Assembly: GCF_963924675.1 (NCBI RefSeq)
Contig: NC_089239.1
Coordinates: 5,507,001 to 5,571,000 of the forward strand
Direction: 5' to 3'
Origin: Phocoena phocoena
Lineage: Eukaryota; Chordata; Mammalia; Artiodactyla; Phocoenidae
DNA length: 64,000 nucleotides
The position numbers were made by a program, and so were the translations under genes. Below the pieces are notes generated by a model that ran no database searches, had not been told where the DNA came from, and saw only the letters and a list, made by a program, of their open reading frames with translations. Each line of letters begins with the position of its first letter. Position 1 is the stretch's first letter. Shown here one piece after another: positions 1-13,190 of the stretch.

Positions 1-149
1 CACATCATGTAAAAATAAGATTTTTTGTTTGTATCTTTTAATATATTTTCACATGACCTAAATTTTACACTAAAATATAAGTCCCTTGAAGTTTTATATT
101 TTCATGTTCATTTCCAGTGGGCTGTCTAGTAGCTATGTCTAACAGATGT

Positions 150-301
150 CCAATAAACATTTCAAATACGCGAGGTACAGTATTGAACTACTATTCTTCC
201 CCACCAAGTCTGCTCCATCCACTGTTCTCAGTTGCTGGCAACTCCATTCTTCTGGTAGCTCAGGTTGATAACATGGGTGTGACCCTGGACTTTCTGCACT
301 A

Positions 302-303
<2 letters not shown>
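150..303 (+). mobile_element. LINE-2 fragment ending at a CA repeat
   Basis: The frame AGNSILLVAQVDNMGVTLD resembles the L2 reverse-transcriptase C-terminal region. It stops at the (CA)n at 304-336. Confidence 0.55.

Positions 304-336
<33 letters not shown>
304..336. repeat. (CA)n microsatellite
   Basis: About 16 uninterrupted CA units. Confidence 0.98.
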
Positions 337-338
<2 letters not shown>

Positions 339-467
339 AATATAACACATCCAATTAACAATTTTTATATGGATTACATGTTGAAATGATAATATTTCAG
401 ATAGACTGGGTTAAATAAAATAATTTATTAAGATACATCACTAATTAATTTTATCCGCTTAAAACAA

Positions 468-682
468 TTTTTTTTTTTTTTTTTTTTTTTGCGGTACGCG
501 GGTCTCTCACTGTTGTGACCTCTCCCGTTGCGGAGCACAGGCTCCGGACGTGCAGGCTCAGCGGCCATGGCTCACGGGCCCAGCCGCTCCGCGGCATGTG
601 GGATCCTCCCGGACCGGGGCACGAACCCGTGTCCGCTGCATCGGCAGGCGAACTCTCAACCACTGCGCCACCAGGGAAGCCC
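468..682 (-). mobile_element. CHR SINE (short, recent type)
   Basis: tRNA-derived SINE in reverse: T-run first, CCAGGGAAGCC last. The flanking duplication TAAAACAATTTTT is visible on both sides. Confidence 0.93.
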
Positions 683-1034
683 TAAAACAATTTTTAATGT
701 AGCTACTCTAAACTTTACAGCTCTCCATGTGGCTCACATTTCATTTCTGTTGCACAGTGCCACTCTACGCAATCATGTCTGAAATAATCATGCCTGAACA
801 GCTATATCTGAGATGACAGAAGTCCTGGGTTGTCTCCTGAGCCTTCGAGAAAGGAAATATATAATTGCCAAGGTTTCAGAGTTGGTAGTGTCTGAGAAAA
901 AAAGTGAAATGCTTTAGCCTTTACTGGCACAGCCATTTGTAATGGGATAAATAAGGGAAACTGGGAGGAATATCACAAGCAATAATAGTATTTAAGCAAA
1001 CTTCTCTATTACTTTTAACTACATTGTTTGTTTT

Positions 1035-1350
1035 TTTAAAAGGAACATTTATTTATTTTCGGCTGCATCGGGTCTTTGTTGCTGTGCGCGGGCATTCTCT
1101 AGTTGCAGCGAGTGGGGGGCTAATCTTCGTGGCGGTGTGTGGGCGTCTCATTGCGGTGGCTTCTCTTGTTGCGGAGCACGGGCTCTAGGCAGGCATGCGG
1201 GCTTCAGTAGCTGTGGCTCGCAGGCTCAGTAGTTGTGGCGCATGAGCTTAGCTGCTCTGCGGCATGTGGGATCTTCCCAGACCGGGGATCAAACCCGTGT
1301 ACTCTGTGTTGGCAGGCGGATTCTTAATCACTGCGCCACCAGGGAAGTCC
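1035..1350 (-). mobile_element. CHR SINE (long, older CHR-1-like type)
   Basis: Diverged copy with the longer tRNA-unrelated body (AGTTGCAGCGAGTG, CTGCGCCACCAGGGAAG). The duplication AACTACATTGTTT flanks it. Confidence 0.9.
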
Positions 1351-1613
1351 CAACTACATTGTTTTAATCGGCATCTGTGCCATTCTGCTTCTGTAGGCCA
1401 CTCTCATGCAAAAAGCTACAAACTCTGAGCACTGACATCCTTTTACACAAAATTAGTTTAAAAATACACAGGAACTCAGAGGTTATTTTCTACTTGGACC
1501 ACATGTTTTCTGAGTGACAATTAAAAGTATTAGTTAGAACTTGGAACTTTTATTTAAGGTGGGTACAAAACAATTTAATTTTAAAAATCTTTGCTTAAAA
1601 GATGGCCATGGGG

Positions 1614-1815
1614 GGCTTCCCTGGTAGCGCAGTGGTTGGGAGTCCGCCTGCCGATGCAGGGGACGTGGGTTTGTGCCCCGGTCCGGGAGGATCCCATGTA
1701 CCGCGGAGCAGCTGGGCCCGTGAGCCATGGCCGCTGAGCCTGCACATCCGGAGCCTGTGCTCCGCAACGGGAGAGGCCGCAACAGTGAGAGTCCCGCGTT
1801 CCACAAAAAAAAAAA
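1614..1815 (+). mobile_element. CHR SINE (short type)
   Basis: Begins GGCTTCCCTGGTAGCGCAG and ends in an A-run. The target duplication AAGATGGCCATGGG is perfect. Confidence 0.93.
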
Positions 1816-1844
1816 GATGGCCATGGGAAGGAAGAAATGCAAGT

Positions 1845-1845
1845 G

Positions 1846-1882
<37 letters not shown>

Positions 1883-1890
1883 TACATATA
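1845..1890. repeat. (TA)n(CA)n microsatellite
   Basis: About eight TA units followed by eleven CA units after the SINE tail. Confidence 0.97.
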
Positions 1891-1899
1891 TAATAGACA

Positions 1900-3192
1900 C
1901 AAGGCATTTGAAACAAATATTAAATAATTGGCTTTTTGGGGGGAAGACTACCTCTGGGTCTAAAGACAGCTATAAAATAAGTTGGGCTAAGGCAGCTGCC
2001 TTGAAATACTTTGATTTCTTATCCAAAGTTCCAGTTGTGGGGTAGGAAGAAAATTGAAATAATTATTTCAGGAGAGCGCAGCACCCTCTGCAGGCCTGAC
2101 TGTCTCTGACCCCACGGGCATTAACTTGGCAAAGTATCAACTATCCGTTTTCCTTTACATAGGCGCTTCGGTAGCTGTTGGAATGAATCTTAAATTTGTA
2201 ATTACAAAATATGTCTTCAGCATGTCCAACAATCCTATCACTTTCCTAAGTCATTTCTAAGTTCCAGTCTCCAAGATAAGTGTTTCACGTCTTCTATCAA
2301 AACTTCCCATCAGAATAAACCAGATTCCCTACATCTTTACACCTCCATTAACCAGATTCCCTACGTCTCTATCTGTTTTCTCTCTTAATGTTCTATCACA
2401 GTAACTGAATTTATCCTCTCCTCTCTAATTTCCTCCATGATTTTGCTCTTAACTCTTCATATGTCCAAAATCATCATCTTTTCTTCCTCTTCTCTTCATC
2501 TTGATCAATCTATAGATAATATGTCATGTCTCCCATTAATAAAATCCCTCCTTTGATTATAAATCCCACCTCATAACCCCCAAAAGGTTGCCTGTATCCT
2601 TCATCTCCATCCTATTGCCCCCCACAGAGTTTATCAGGTTCCTTAAAAAGAATCTAAAATATTGATTGGGATTGCACTGAATTTATAAACCTCTTCTGAA
2701 AAAATTTTATAATAGGTCATCTATTTTCTTAGTGCTGGTATACACATACTTGTACACATAGTAATGGTTTTCAAGATTGACCACCCTGATGAATTTTTTG
2801 ATGTTGTTGTTGTTCTGACTGTGTACTGGTTCTGTGGCCTCTACGTAGGTAGTCAAGCATAATAACTGCAAAGAAGGACAATTATTTTCCTCTTCAAATC
2901 TTTTCTTCTTTTTTCTCCCCCTCAAAATAATAGCCAAAGCTACTAGTACTACGTTATATTGTTAAGGGTGATTTTGCCTTGAGCAACAGATACAACAGGA
3001 ACAAAAACAACAACAGTATCTATGTGAATTCTATATTTCATAGTCTTCATAAATCTTTAAAGTTTCCCTCTAATTCCCTTGAGTGAATATTTCATTATCA
3101 TGGGGTTTACCGCTTTCTGGAGTCTTATATCATGTGAACAAATTCATTAGTGTGATATCTCTTCAAGCACAACATTCCTTCCTAATTTTTGT
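1900..3192. other. Intron DNA, little recognised
   Basis: Downstream of ADAM18 exon 11. A short antisense L1 scrap is at about 2655-2710 (ATTGATTGGGATTGCACTGA). The phrase ACCAGATTCCCTAC occurs twice at 2321-2370. No exon 12 seen. Confidence 0.5.
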
Positions 3193-3406
3193 TTTTTTGT
3201 TTTTTGTTTTTTCCGTTACGTGGGCCTCTCACCGTTGTGGCCTCCCCCGTCGCGGGGCACAGGCTCCGGATGCGCAGGCTCAGCGGCCATGGCTCACGGG
3301 CCCAGCCGCTCCGCGGCACGTGGGATCCTCCCAGACCGGGGCACGAACCCGCGTCCCCTGCATCGGCAGGCGGACTCCCAACCACTGCGCCACCAGGGAA
3401 GCCCCC
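3193..3406 (-). mobile_element. CHR SINE (short type)
   Basis: Reverse copy with duplication CTTCCTAATTTTTG, about 110 bp downstream of ADAM18 exon 11 inside the following intron. Confidence 0.93.
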
Positions 3407-3517
3407 CTTCCTAATTTTTGACGTGGGATTGAGTATAAAAAATAAATTCATCATGTCTTGTAAACAACCTCACAAATATATGTGTGAAATAAATTCAAAA
3501 GAAAAAACAAGGCTTAC

Positions 3518-3654
3518 ACTGCTTCATGATTCATTATGCACATAGCGCTTGGACAGGAACATTTATGGATGTCATCATATGTTAATCCTATTTTAAGGCC
3601 AAGCAGTTGAGCTATAATAACGGAAAATCCCTCCAATGTTATTGCACCTGGATA
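3518..3654 (-). CDS. ADAM18: ADAM18 exon 11 (degenerate zinc-site region)
   Basis: This 137-nt exon encodes [20 protein letters not shown] and later [20 protein letters not shown]. The segment that in active ADAMs holds HExxHxxGxxH reads [14 protein letters not shown], so no zinc ligands remain. The downstream CxC...CIMN core that packs the Met-turn is kept. It is the last ADAM18 exon in the window; exon 12 was sought in 1-3517 and not seen. Confidence 0.94.
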
Positions 3655-6600
3655 CTAAGATAAAGAAGGTTGAAGAGAAAACCATCATATAAGAAGAAAA
3701 CAAAAGCAAGTAATACATCAAAACAGTTTTGCTCCTATAAAATTTTATATTTTAATACCTTTTCATGTTGACCATATTTTATTTTGATAAAATAGTTAAT
3801 TTATTAAGAAGCATGATATAAAGTAAAATGTAATTAAACTACCAATATCCTCTGGTGTAAAATTAGGCATGCCCAGATTCTATAGCCTTAAGCACACAGT
3901 GTTTCTGATGTAACCAATATAAAACACATTTATTTAACTTTCTTATTAAATCAATTCATTCAATTAACAATTATTAATTCAGTATACACGTGTCAGGCAC
4001 TATGATAAAAGATAAGAATATAGTGGCATGCATGAAAGAAAGGACTTTGTCCACACTTGCAGTTATATTACAAAAGTGGAGAAAGAAAATTAGTAGGAAA
4101 TTAATAACGAACTCCCCAAATATAGAGAGATCATGAAAAGTGCTCTGAAGAAATGGAGTGCTCTAATAGAGAATTCTGAGGAGGGGTATAAGATACAGAT
4201 AAGATACTTAGGAAAATCTGTTTGTGGAATTGATGTTTAGGCCAAGATAGAAAGTTTGGAAAATGACCCAGCCTCATTAATAGCGTTAGGGAGCTTGTAT
4301 GGGAACCTGTTCAAAGGCTGTAGTATAATGAGTGAAGTGAAGGAATGACAGAACGGAAGTTCGAGACATAGGCAAGGCCATGGTAAAGAAATTTGAAGTG
4401 AGATGTTACCAAAAAAAGATTGGTGGTAGTGCAGAGTGGCATTTCATATGATTTAACCTGGATAAATAAACTGTGATACTTTTCTCATATTTTTAATCAT
4501 TACAAGAAAAATTCTTAGAACTTCTCTAATTTTTCTACATCAATAAAAATACATAGTGAGTAAAACTGAATTAATACCTAAAAGAAAAAATATTGTGTGT
4601 ACGTATGTACATGTGTGTGAATGAAAACATAGAATATTATCTAGCAACATGGAAAAATGACTTAGTAGGTACCCTCTCTTGAAAAAAAGGGAAAATCCCA
4701 GTGTCAGAATTTGAAAGGAGGCTAAAGACAAATCAGAACATGAGAGATGATATCTGGCTAACCACCAGGTTTTAGGGCAAGATGTAGGAACCAGAAGCTG
4801 GACTTTTAATGCCAACACAGAGAAAGGAGAAACAGTCTTATACTTTCATATTTATAGAGTTGAAAACAAATCTCCCGTATAAAGCCATGCTACAGAATAA
4901 AATAAGCCCTTAATTATACTGTGCAGGAAGAGAAGGTAGATTACACACAAAAATTAATAACAGGAATAAAAAAGATGACATCAGTAAAGATCCTCAGATT
5001 CAAAAGAGCTATGAGGTGCAAAAGAATGAAATTGGAAACTTGTCGTATACCACTTACAAAAATTTACTTGAAATGGATTAAAGACTTAAACATAAGACCT
5101 GAAACTGTAAAAGTTTTAGAAGAAAACATATGGCAAAAGCTGTTTGATATTGGTCCTGGAAATGATTTTATTGGATTTCACATCAAAAGCATAGGCAACA
5201 AAAGCAGAAATAAACAAGTGGGACAACATCAAACGAAAATATGTCTACACAGCAAAGGAAACAATCAACAAAATGAAAAAGCAACCTATGGAAATGGAGA
5301 AAATACTTGCAAACCGTATACCTGATGAGGTGATTTTAAAAATATATAAGGAGCTCATAGAACTCAACAGCCAAAAAGCCCCAAATAACTCAATTAAAAC
5401 ATGGACAAAGGGCCTGAACAGACACTTTTTTCCCCCAAATAATACATATGAATGGCCATCAAGTATATGAAAAATGCTCAACATCACTATTCGTCAGAGA
5501 GATACAAATCAAAACCGCAGTGAGATATCACCTTCTACGGGATAGGATAGGTAATATCAAAAAGAGATAATGAATGAGGACATGGAGAAAAGGCAGCCCT
5601 GGTGCACTGTTGGTGGAAATGTAAGCTGATACAGTCATTGTGGAGAATAGTATGCAGTCGTCAAAAAATTGAAAACATATCATATCATATGAGCCAGCAG
5701 TGCCACTTCTGGGCATATACGCAAAGAAAACGAGACCCCTTTCTGAACTCCCATGTTCACGGCAGCATTATTCTCAATAGCCCAGGCTAGGAAAGAACCT
5801 GCATGTTCACCAGTGAATGAATGGGTAACGAAAACGTGGTAGGTATACAGTGGAATGTTAGTCAGTTATAGAAAAGAAGGAAGTCCTGACATTTGTGACA
5901 ACATAGATGACCTTGAGGGCATTATGCGGAGTGAACTAAGTCAGACAGAGAATGACAAACACCCCATGATTTCATATGTGGGATCTAAAACAAACGAACA
6001 GAAAACGAAACGGAAACAGACTCACAGATACAGAGAACAAACTGGTTAGCAGAGGTGGGGACTGCTGGTGAGATGGATGAAATTCATGAAGGCGATTAAA
6101 AGGTGCTGACGGAGAAAGACAAATACTGTATGGTATCACTTACATGTGGAATCTAAAACAAAAAAAAAGATGAAAACCACTGACCTCACAAAAACAGAGA
6201 GAATGGTGGTCCCTAGGAGCTGGGGAATTAGGGAAATGGGAAGAAGTTGGCAAAAGGTTACAAACTCTCAGTTATAAGATGGATGAATGAGTCCTGAGGA
6301 TCTAATGTACAGCATGGCGACTATAGTTACTAATACTGTATTATATACTTGAAATTTGTTAAGAGAGTGGATCAAAAGTACTCTCATAAATAAAAAAGGT
6401 AAACTATGTGAGGTGATGGATATATTAATTAATTTTGAGAATCATAAATAACTTACATCAAATTATCACACTGTACACTTTAATTATATTAGTATTTTAT
6501 TTGTCAATTATACCTCAGTAAAGCTGGGGGAGGGGGGCAGGAAGAGCTGTGGTGTGTTGTACACGTGTGTGCACACAAATACAGGAAAAACACAGAGAAG

Positions 6601-9600
6601 AAAAATGAATATTGGACAGTTTCAGTAGAGACTTGGAATCTATAGTATAGAATCTAATAGATACTTCAGGTCATGAAGAAATTGGAGCCTGCCGGGCATT
6701 AACAGAAGCTTGCAGCATTGGTCAGGAGTCCACGCTCAAAGGAAACTAACTCTAGAAAGAGACAGTTTTTGTGACGTTTAGACTCAGGCCAGGTGTAATA
6801 GACATGGCATATGGGTTCACAGGGAACTCATGGAAAAAATGTTTACTATTTCTGGCCTGGAAAATATAAATTGTGAATACGAGGAGGATGATGACTGTGA
6901 AATACACAAGCAGAAAGCTTCAGAAAGAAGACCCTCCAAATTCTGACCCCCACATTTCTGGCTGATTTTTGAGACACTCATACATGGAACAGCCTCAACA
7001 CAACTGAAGATCTCAGCTGAGGCTAGAGCTGTTGTTCATGATGAAGAGCTGCTGTTCTAAATTTAACCAAGAGCACTGCGTGACAAAACAAGCAAACACA
7101 AAATCAACCCTCATCAGAGAAAAGCAGCAGAATCCAGACTCCCTATGAATGTTACAATGTTCAAGGTAACAAAGAATATCATTGAAAAGGCCATGAAAAC
7201 TGAATTGGGGTGTGAACAATGGCCCATAAAACTGATCCAGGATGTGTATTTTAGAAAATAAACTGTCTTCTGAAATGGAAGATTTAAAGAGAAATCAGTG
7301 TCTCCTGACATAATTCTCAGAAATATCCTGAATACAGTCCAAAATTACTCATCATACCAAGAACCAGGAATATCTCCACTGTAATCAGAAAAGACCATCA
7401 ACAGAGAGCAAAACCAAGATGGTTCATACATTGCATTCTGCAATAAGGATTTTAAAGTAACTACCATAAAAATGCTCCAACAAGCTATTACAAAAACTGT
7501 TAAAAGAAATTAAAAAACAGAAAATCTCATCAAAGAAATAGATAATATAAAAAGAACCAAATGAAAGTTTCAGAACAGAAAAATACAATAATAAAAAATA
7601 AATAAAACCTCAATAAATGAACTTAGTAACAAAATGGAGGTGTCAAAAGGGAGAATCAGTAAACTTAAAGATTGATTAGGGGCTTCCCTGGTGGAGCAGT
7701 AGTTGAGAATCTGCCTCCCAGTGCAGGGGACACAGGTTTGAGCCCTGGTCCAGGAAGATCCCACATGCCGCGGAGCAACTAAGCCCGTGCACCACCACTA
7801 CAGAGCCTGTGCTCTAGAGCCCACGAGCCACAACTACTGAAGCCTGTGTGACACAACTACTGAAGCCCACACGTCTAGAGCCCATGGTCTGCAACAAGAG
7901 AAGCCACTGCAATGAGAAGTCCGTGCACCACAACAAAGAGTAGCCCCCGCTCGCCGCAACTAGAGAAAGCCTGCGTGCAGCAACGAAGACCCAAAGCAGC
8001 CAAAAATCATACATAAATTTATATATAAAAAAACATTGATTAGTATAAATTATCCAATCTGAAAACAGAGAGAAAATAGTTTTTTTAAAAAATTAACAGA
8101 AATACAGGAGCAGTGGGACAATAACAAAAAAATCTAACATTAACATCGTTAGCGGCCCAGAAGAGGAGAAAAAGTGCATTGCTGAAAAATACTTGAAGGA
8201 AAAAAGGCTGAAAATCTCCCAAATTTGGCAAAAGACACAAATCTACATATTTAATAGATTCACAAAACTTCTGACAATAAACTCAAAGTAGTCCATGGCC
8301 AGACAGATCATAATTACATGGCTAGAGAAAAATTTTAAATGCCTTGAAATCAGCCGAAGGAAAACAACATATTGCTTATTCAGGAACAATGATTACTATG
8401 ACAGAGGATTTCTCATCAGAAATAATGTGGGACAGAGGATGTAGGACAATATTTTCAAAGTGCTGCAAATGATTTTTATCCTGCAAAAATATCCTTGAAG
8501 AATAAAGAAGAAGTGAACACATTCTAAAATGAAGGGAAATTCAGAGACTATGTTCCAATAGCCCTGCTTCAGAGCTGTAACATCTGTAGTGAAGAAAGAG
8601 GGACAGAAGGGATATTTATATGCGAAGATATAATAGACTATTCTTCTTCATTTGACATTTTTTAAAAAAATTATGTTTCAGGGTTAAAAACAAAAATTAT
8701 AATTTAGTGTGACATACTTCTCAATGTACTGAAAAGTAACATTTCAGCAAATTATATCATAAAATTCCCTGTTTTATGATTATATACATGATTTGGGACC
8801 TAAAATATGGTGTTAACATTTCTATATTCTACTTGAAATGGTAAAATGCTGGTACACAAACTTGTGTGTATGTGATCGTTTGTGTGTGTAATCATACTAC
8901 AGAAAACATGAAAAATGCTTTACAAAGAGAAATATTGAAAAACACTAAAAATCAGAGATTGATCGTTTCTGTAAAGAGACAGGACATATTTGTATACTAT
9001 ATAGTGTCTGTCACAACTATAATTCTGATGTTTTATCAGGAAAGTAGTTATAGACATTAGGTAAATGAATGGATATAGCTGTGTTCCTATAGAACTTTAT
9101 TTACAATATATGTGGTAGGCCAGATTTGGCTGATGGGTCACATTTGCTTATGTCTATGATGAATAAATCAAAATAGAATACTAAAAATTGTTCTAGTATC
9201 CCAAATAAAAACTGGAAATGCCAACGGAGGACCACAAAAAACAAAAAGATAAAACAGAAAACATATACTAAGTTGACAGACTGAAATACAAACATATCAA
9301 CAATTAGATTCAATGCAAACTGTCTAAACATACTGATTAAAAGCCACAGATTTGCAAAATGTAGGAAAAACCACATGTTCCAGCTATATGCTGTTTACAA
9401 GAAACTCACATAAGATATAAAGATGAAAGTAGTTAAGAAAAAAGATTTAGTATGTAAACATTTATCACAAGAAAGTTGGAAAGGCTACATTAATAACAGG
9501 TGAAGTTAACTTCAGAGCAAAAATTATCATGGACAAAGGATATTATATAATAAAAGGTTTGATTTGCCAATAAAATATAATAATCTTAAATGTTTGGGTA

Positions 9601-12600
9601 CCAAACATAAGAGCTGCAAAATATATGGAGCTAAAATGAATACAACTGAGAGAATAAATACACACATACATAATTTAGTTGGAGACTTCAACAACTCTCA
9701 CAACTGAGAGAAGCACTAGACAACTGGATATTGTTTAGAAGACATGAAAAATACTATCATACTACAATACCTATAAACTACTCAACTGCAGCATGATATA
9801 CATCTTGTGAGTTTTGCAACATATGTAGCTTAAAGCAAGGTGTTTATGGACTTCAGTGATTGCAAGGTTTGTACCCATGACATGAAGTAGCACAATTTAA
9901 CACTCTGGGAAAAGTTAAGTCAATCACTCAAGGCTGGGAAAAAGAGAACCCAAAGAGAGCAGATGAAATAATTCCTGGAAATCACACAGAACTGGGAATA
10001 ATTGCTGGGCACATCAGCCAGAATAGAAACATTCATAATTCATGGGGCTTTAGATAGAGGGACTTAGAAGTCTACTGTCTCCTGATTAGTCTGGAACAAA
10101 TTCACTCTGTATGAAATGCCTCCTGCTGCCACCTGAGAATATTTGAAAGAATGTCTGGACAGGACCAAACTCTTTCCAAGTAACTTGACTGTGTCCTAGG
10201 ATAGGAAAAATAACACACACACATGCACACACACACACACACACACACATGCACATAAATATGCAGCAACCAGCAAGGTATAATTCAAAGTAGGAAACCA
10301 AATAAAATGTATAAAGCAGTATATATCAATGAAAAGGGCCAAGTAGGTAGCTCCAAGGACCTACCTGCTGCTCCACAAAAATACTGAAAATTTGAGGAAA
10401 AAATCGTCAGCATCGAATTTGTCAGAACTCTAGAAAATAGTAAAAGATTTACAGCAATCAAGTGAATGCTGAAACTAGAAAAAGGCAACTTGAGAATTTA
10501 TAACTTGTATTTTAAAACACTACTGGAATATTAGGTTAAAATATTTATTAAGATTTTTTTTTATAGACAACTTAAAAATAGTAGGAAAGCACTGTGGCAT
10601 TTTCACTTCCTCTAATCCTGCCCCAATCTCCAGCATGAATTTATTTCTGGGCCCTTCATTCTGTTCCATTTGTCTATATAGCTGTTTTTATACCAGTACT
10701 ATACTGCTTGGATTACTTAAGCTTTGTAACATATTTTGAAATCAGAAAATGTGATGCCTCCAGCTTTGTTCTTCTTGCTCAAGATTTCTTTGGCTGTCCC
10801 GAGTCTTTTGTGATTACACATGAATTTTAGGACTGTTGTTTTCTATTTCTGTAGATAATGCCATTGAGATTTTCATAAGGATTCACTGAGTTTGCAGCTC
10901 ACTTGGGATAATATGGACATTTTAACAGTATCAATTCTTCCAATCAGTGGATATGGATGTCTTTTCATTTATCTGTGTCTTCTTTAATTTCTTTCATTTG
11001 TGTTTTAGAACTTTTCACCTCTCTGGTTAAAGTTATTCCTAAGTATTTGATTGTTCTTGATGCTATTGTGAATGAGATTGGTTTATTAATTTCCTTTTTC
11101 AGATAGTTCATTGCGTATAAAAACATGACTCTTTTTTTTTTTTTTTATGGTACGTGGGCCTCTCACCGCTGTGGCCTCTCCCATTGCAGAGCACAGGCTC
11201 CGGACGCGCAGGCTCAGCAGCCATGGCTCACGGGCCCAGCCGCCCCGCGGCATGTGGGATCTTCCCGGACCGGGGCACGAACCCGTGTCCCCTGCATCGG
11301 CAGGTGGACTCTCAACCACTGCGCCACCAGGGAAGCCCAACATGTCTCATTTTTGTATATTGATTTGTTTCTGCAAGTTTACTGAATTTGTTTATTAGTT
11401 TTAAGAGTTTTGTTATTGTTGTTTAATATTTAGGACTTTCACACAGATGACCATGTCATTTACAAACATAGATAATTTTACTTCTTTTCCAATTTGGATG
11501 TCTTTTCTTTCTTTTTTTTTCTTTCTTTCTTTCTCTCTCTCTGTTTTGTTTGTTTGTTGGGGTTTTTTTTGTCTAATTGCTCTGGCTAGGACCTCCAGTA
11601 CCATGTTGAATAGAAGTGGTGAGAGCTGGTATCCCTGCCTTGTACCAGATCTTAGATGGAAAGCTTTCAGTTTTTCCCCATTAATTATGATGTTCCCTGT
11701 GGGCTCTTCATACATGTCCTTCATTGGATTGAAGTAATTTTCTTCTACTTTTGGAAATTTGTTGAGAGGTTTCATCATGAATGGATGTTAAAATCTGTCA
11801 AATGCTTTTTCTGATTCTATCGAGATGATCATGTGAATTTTCTCTATAATTTTGTTGTCATGGTGTATCACACTGAATGCTTTGCATATGTTGAACCTAT
11901 GTTAAACATATGTTGCATCCCAGGAATAAATCCCTCTTGGTCATAGTGTATAATACTTTTAATATGCTAAATTTGGTTTGCTACTATTTTGTGGAGGATT
12001 TTTGCAGTTATGTTTACCAGGGATATTGGTCGTAGTTTTTTTTTTCCTGTGGCATCTTTGGCTTTGGTGTCACGGTGATGCTGGTCCCATAAAATGGGTT
12101 TGGAAGTGTTCCTTCATTTATTTTTGCAAGATTTTCAGAAGGAATGGTATAAATTCTTCCTTGAATTCTTGATAGAAATATCCAATGAAGCGATCTTGTC
12201 CTGGACTTTTCTTTATTAGGAGGTTTTGGATTACTATACTAATTCAACCCCTTATTTGTTATTGGACTGTTCAGTCTTTCTGTTTCTTCTTGATTCAGTG
12301 TTGTTAGGTTGTATGTCTCCAGGAATTTATCCATTTCTTCCAGGTCATCTGATTTGTAGGCATAAAATCATTCCTAATACTCCTTTATTATCCTTTTTAT
12401 TTATCAGACATCCATTGTAATGCCTCCTCTTTCATTTCTGATTTCATCCATTTGAGTCTTTTTTTTTGCTTAGTTTAGATAAGGGTTTGTCAATTGTGTT
12501 TGTCTTTTAAAAAAATCAACTAGATTTGTCAAAATTTTCTATTGTTTTTCTACCCTCTATTTAATTTATTTCTGCTCTAAGCAAAGTCTTCAGAAAAACA

Positions 12601-13157
12601 GAAATGGAGAAAATATAACTCATTTTATGTAGTCATTATTACCCTGATATCAAATCCAGAAATAGTCAATATCAGAAAAGATAACTAAATTTCAATGTAA
12701 CTCATCAACTTAAAGGCAAATTTTCTTAAAATGTTACCAACTCAAAAGGCAACAATAAATTAAAAAAAGACAATGCAGGAATGCAAAGCAGGTTCAACGA
12801 CTGAAAATCGGTCAATAATATACTCACCATATTAACAGACTAAAGAATAAAAATCATATGTGTCTCAATAAATGTAGAAAAAGGCATTTGACAAAATTTA
12901 ACATCAATTTCTGGAAGAACAAACAAATAAAAAACACTAAGCACGTGGGAATCAAAAGGAGCTTCCAGGGCTTCCCTGGTGGCGCAGTGGTTGAGAGTCC
13001 GCCTGCCGATGCAGGGGACACGGGTTCGTGCCCCGGTCCGGGAAGATCCCACATGCCGCGGAGCGGCTGGGCCCGTAAGCCATGGCCGCTGAGCCTGCGC
13101 GTCCAGAGCCTGTGCTCCGCAATGGGAGAGGCCACAATAGTGAGAGGCCCGCGTATC

Positions 13158-13190
<33 letters not shown>

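Noticed and set aside
1614..1815. tRNA genes within SINE heads
   Set aside because: The heads derive from a tRNA but lack a full cloverleaf and end in A-rich tails; they are retroposons.
468..3406. Open frames with [18 protein letters not shown] proteins, seen many times in the window
   Set aside because: They are translations of CHR SINE copies in different frames, not genes.
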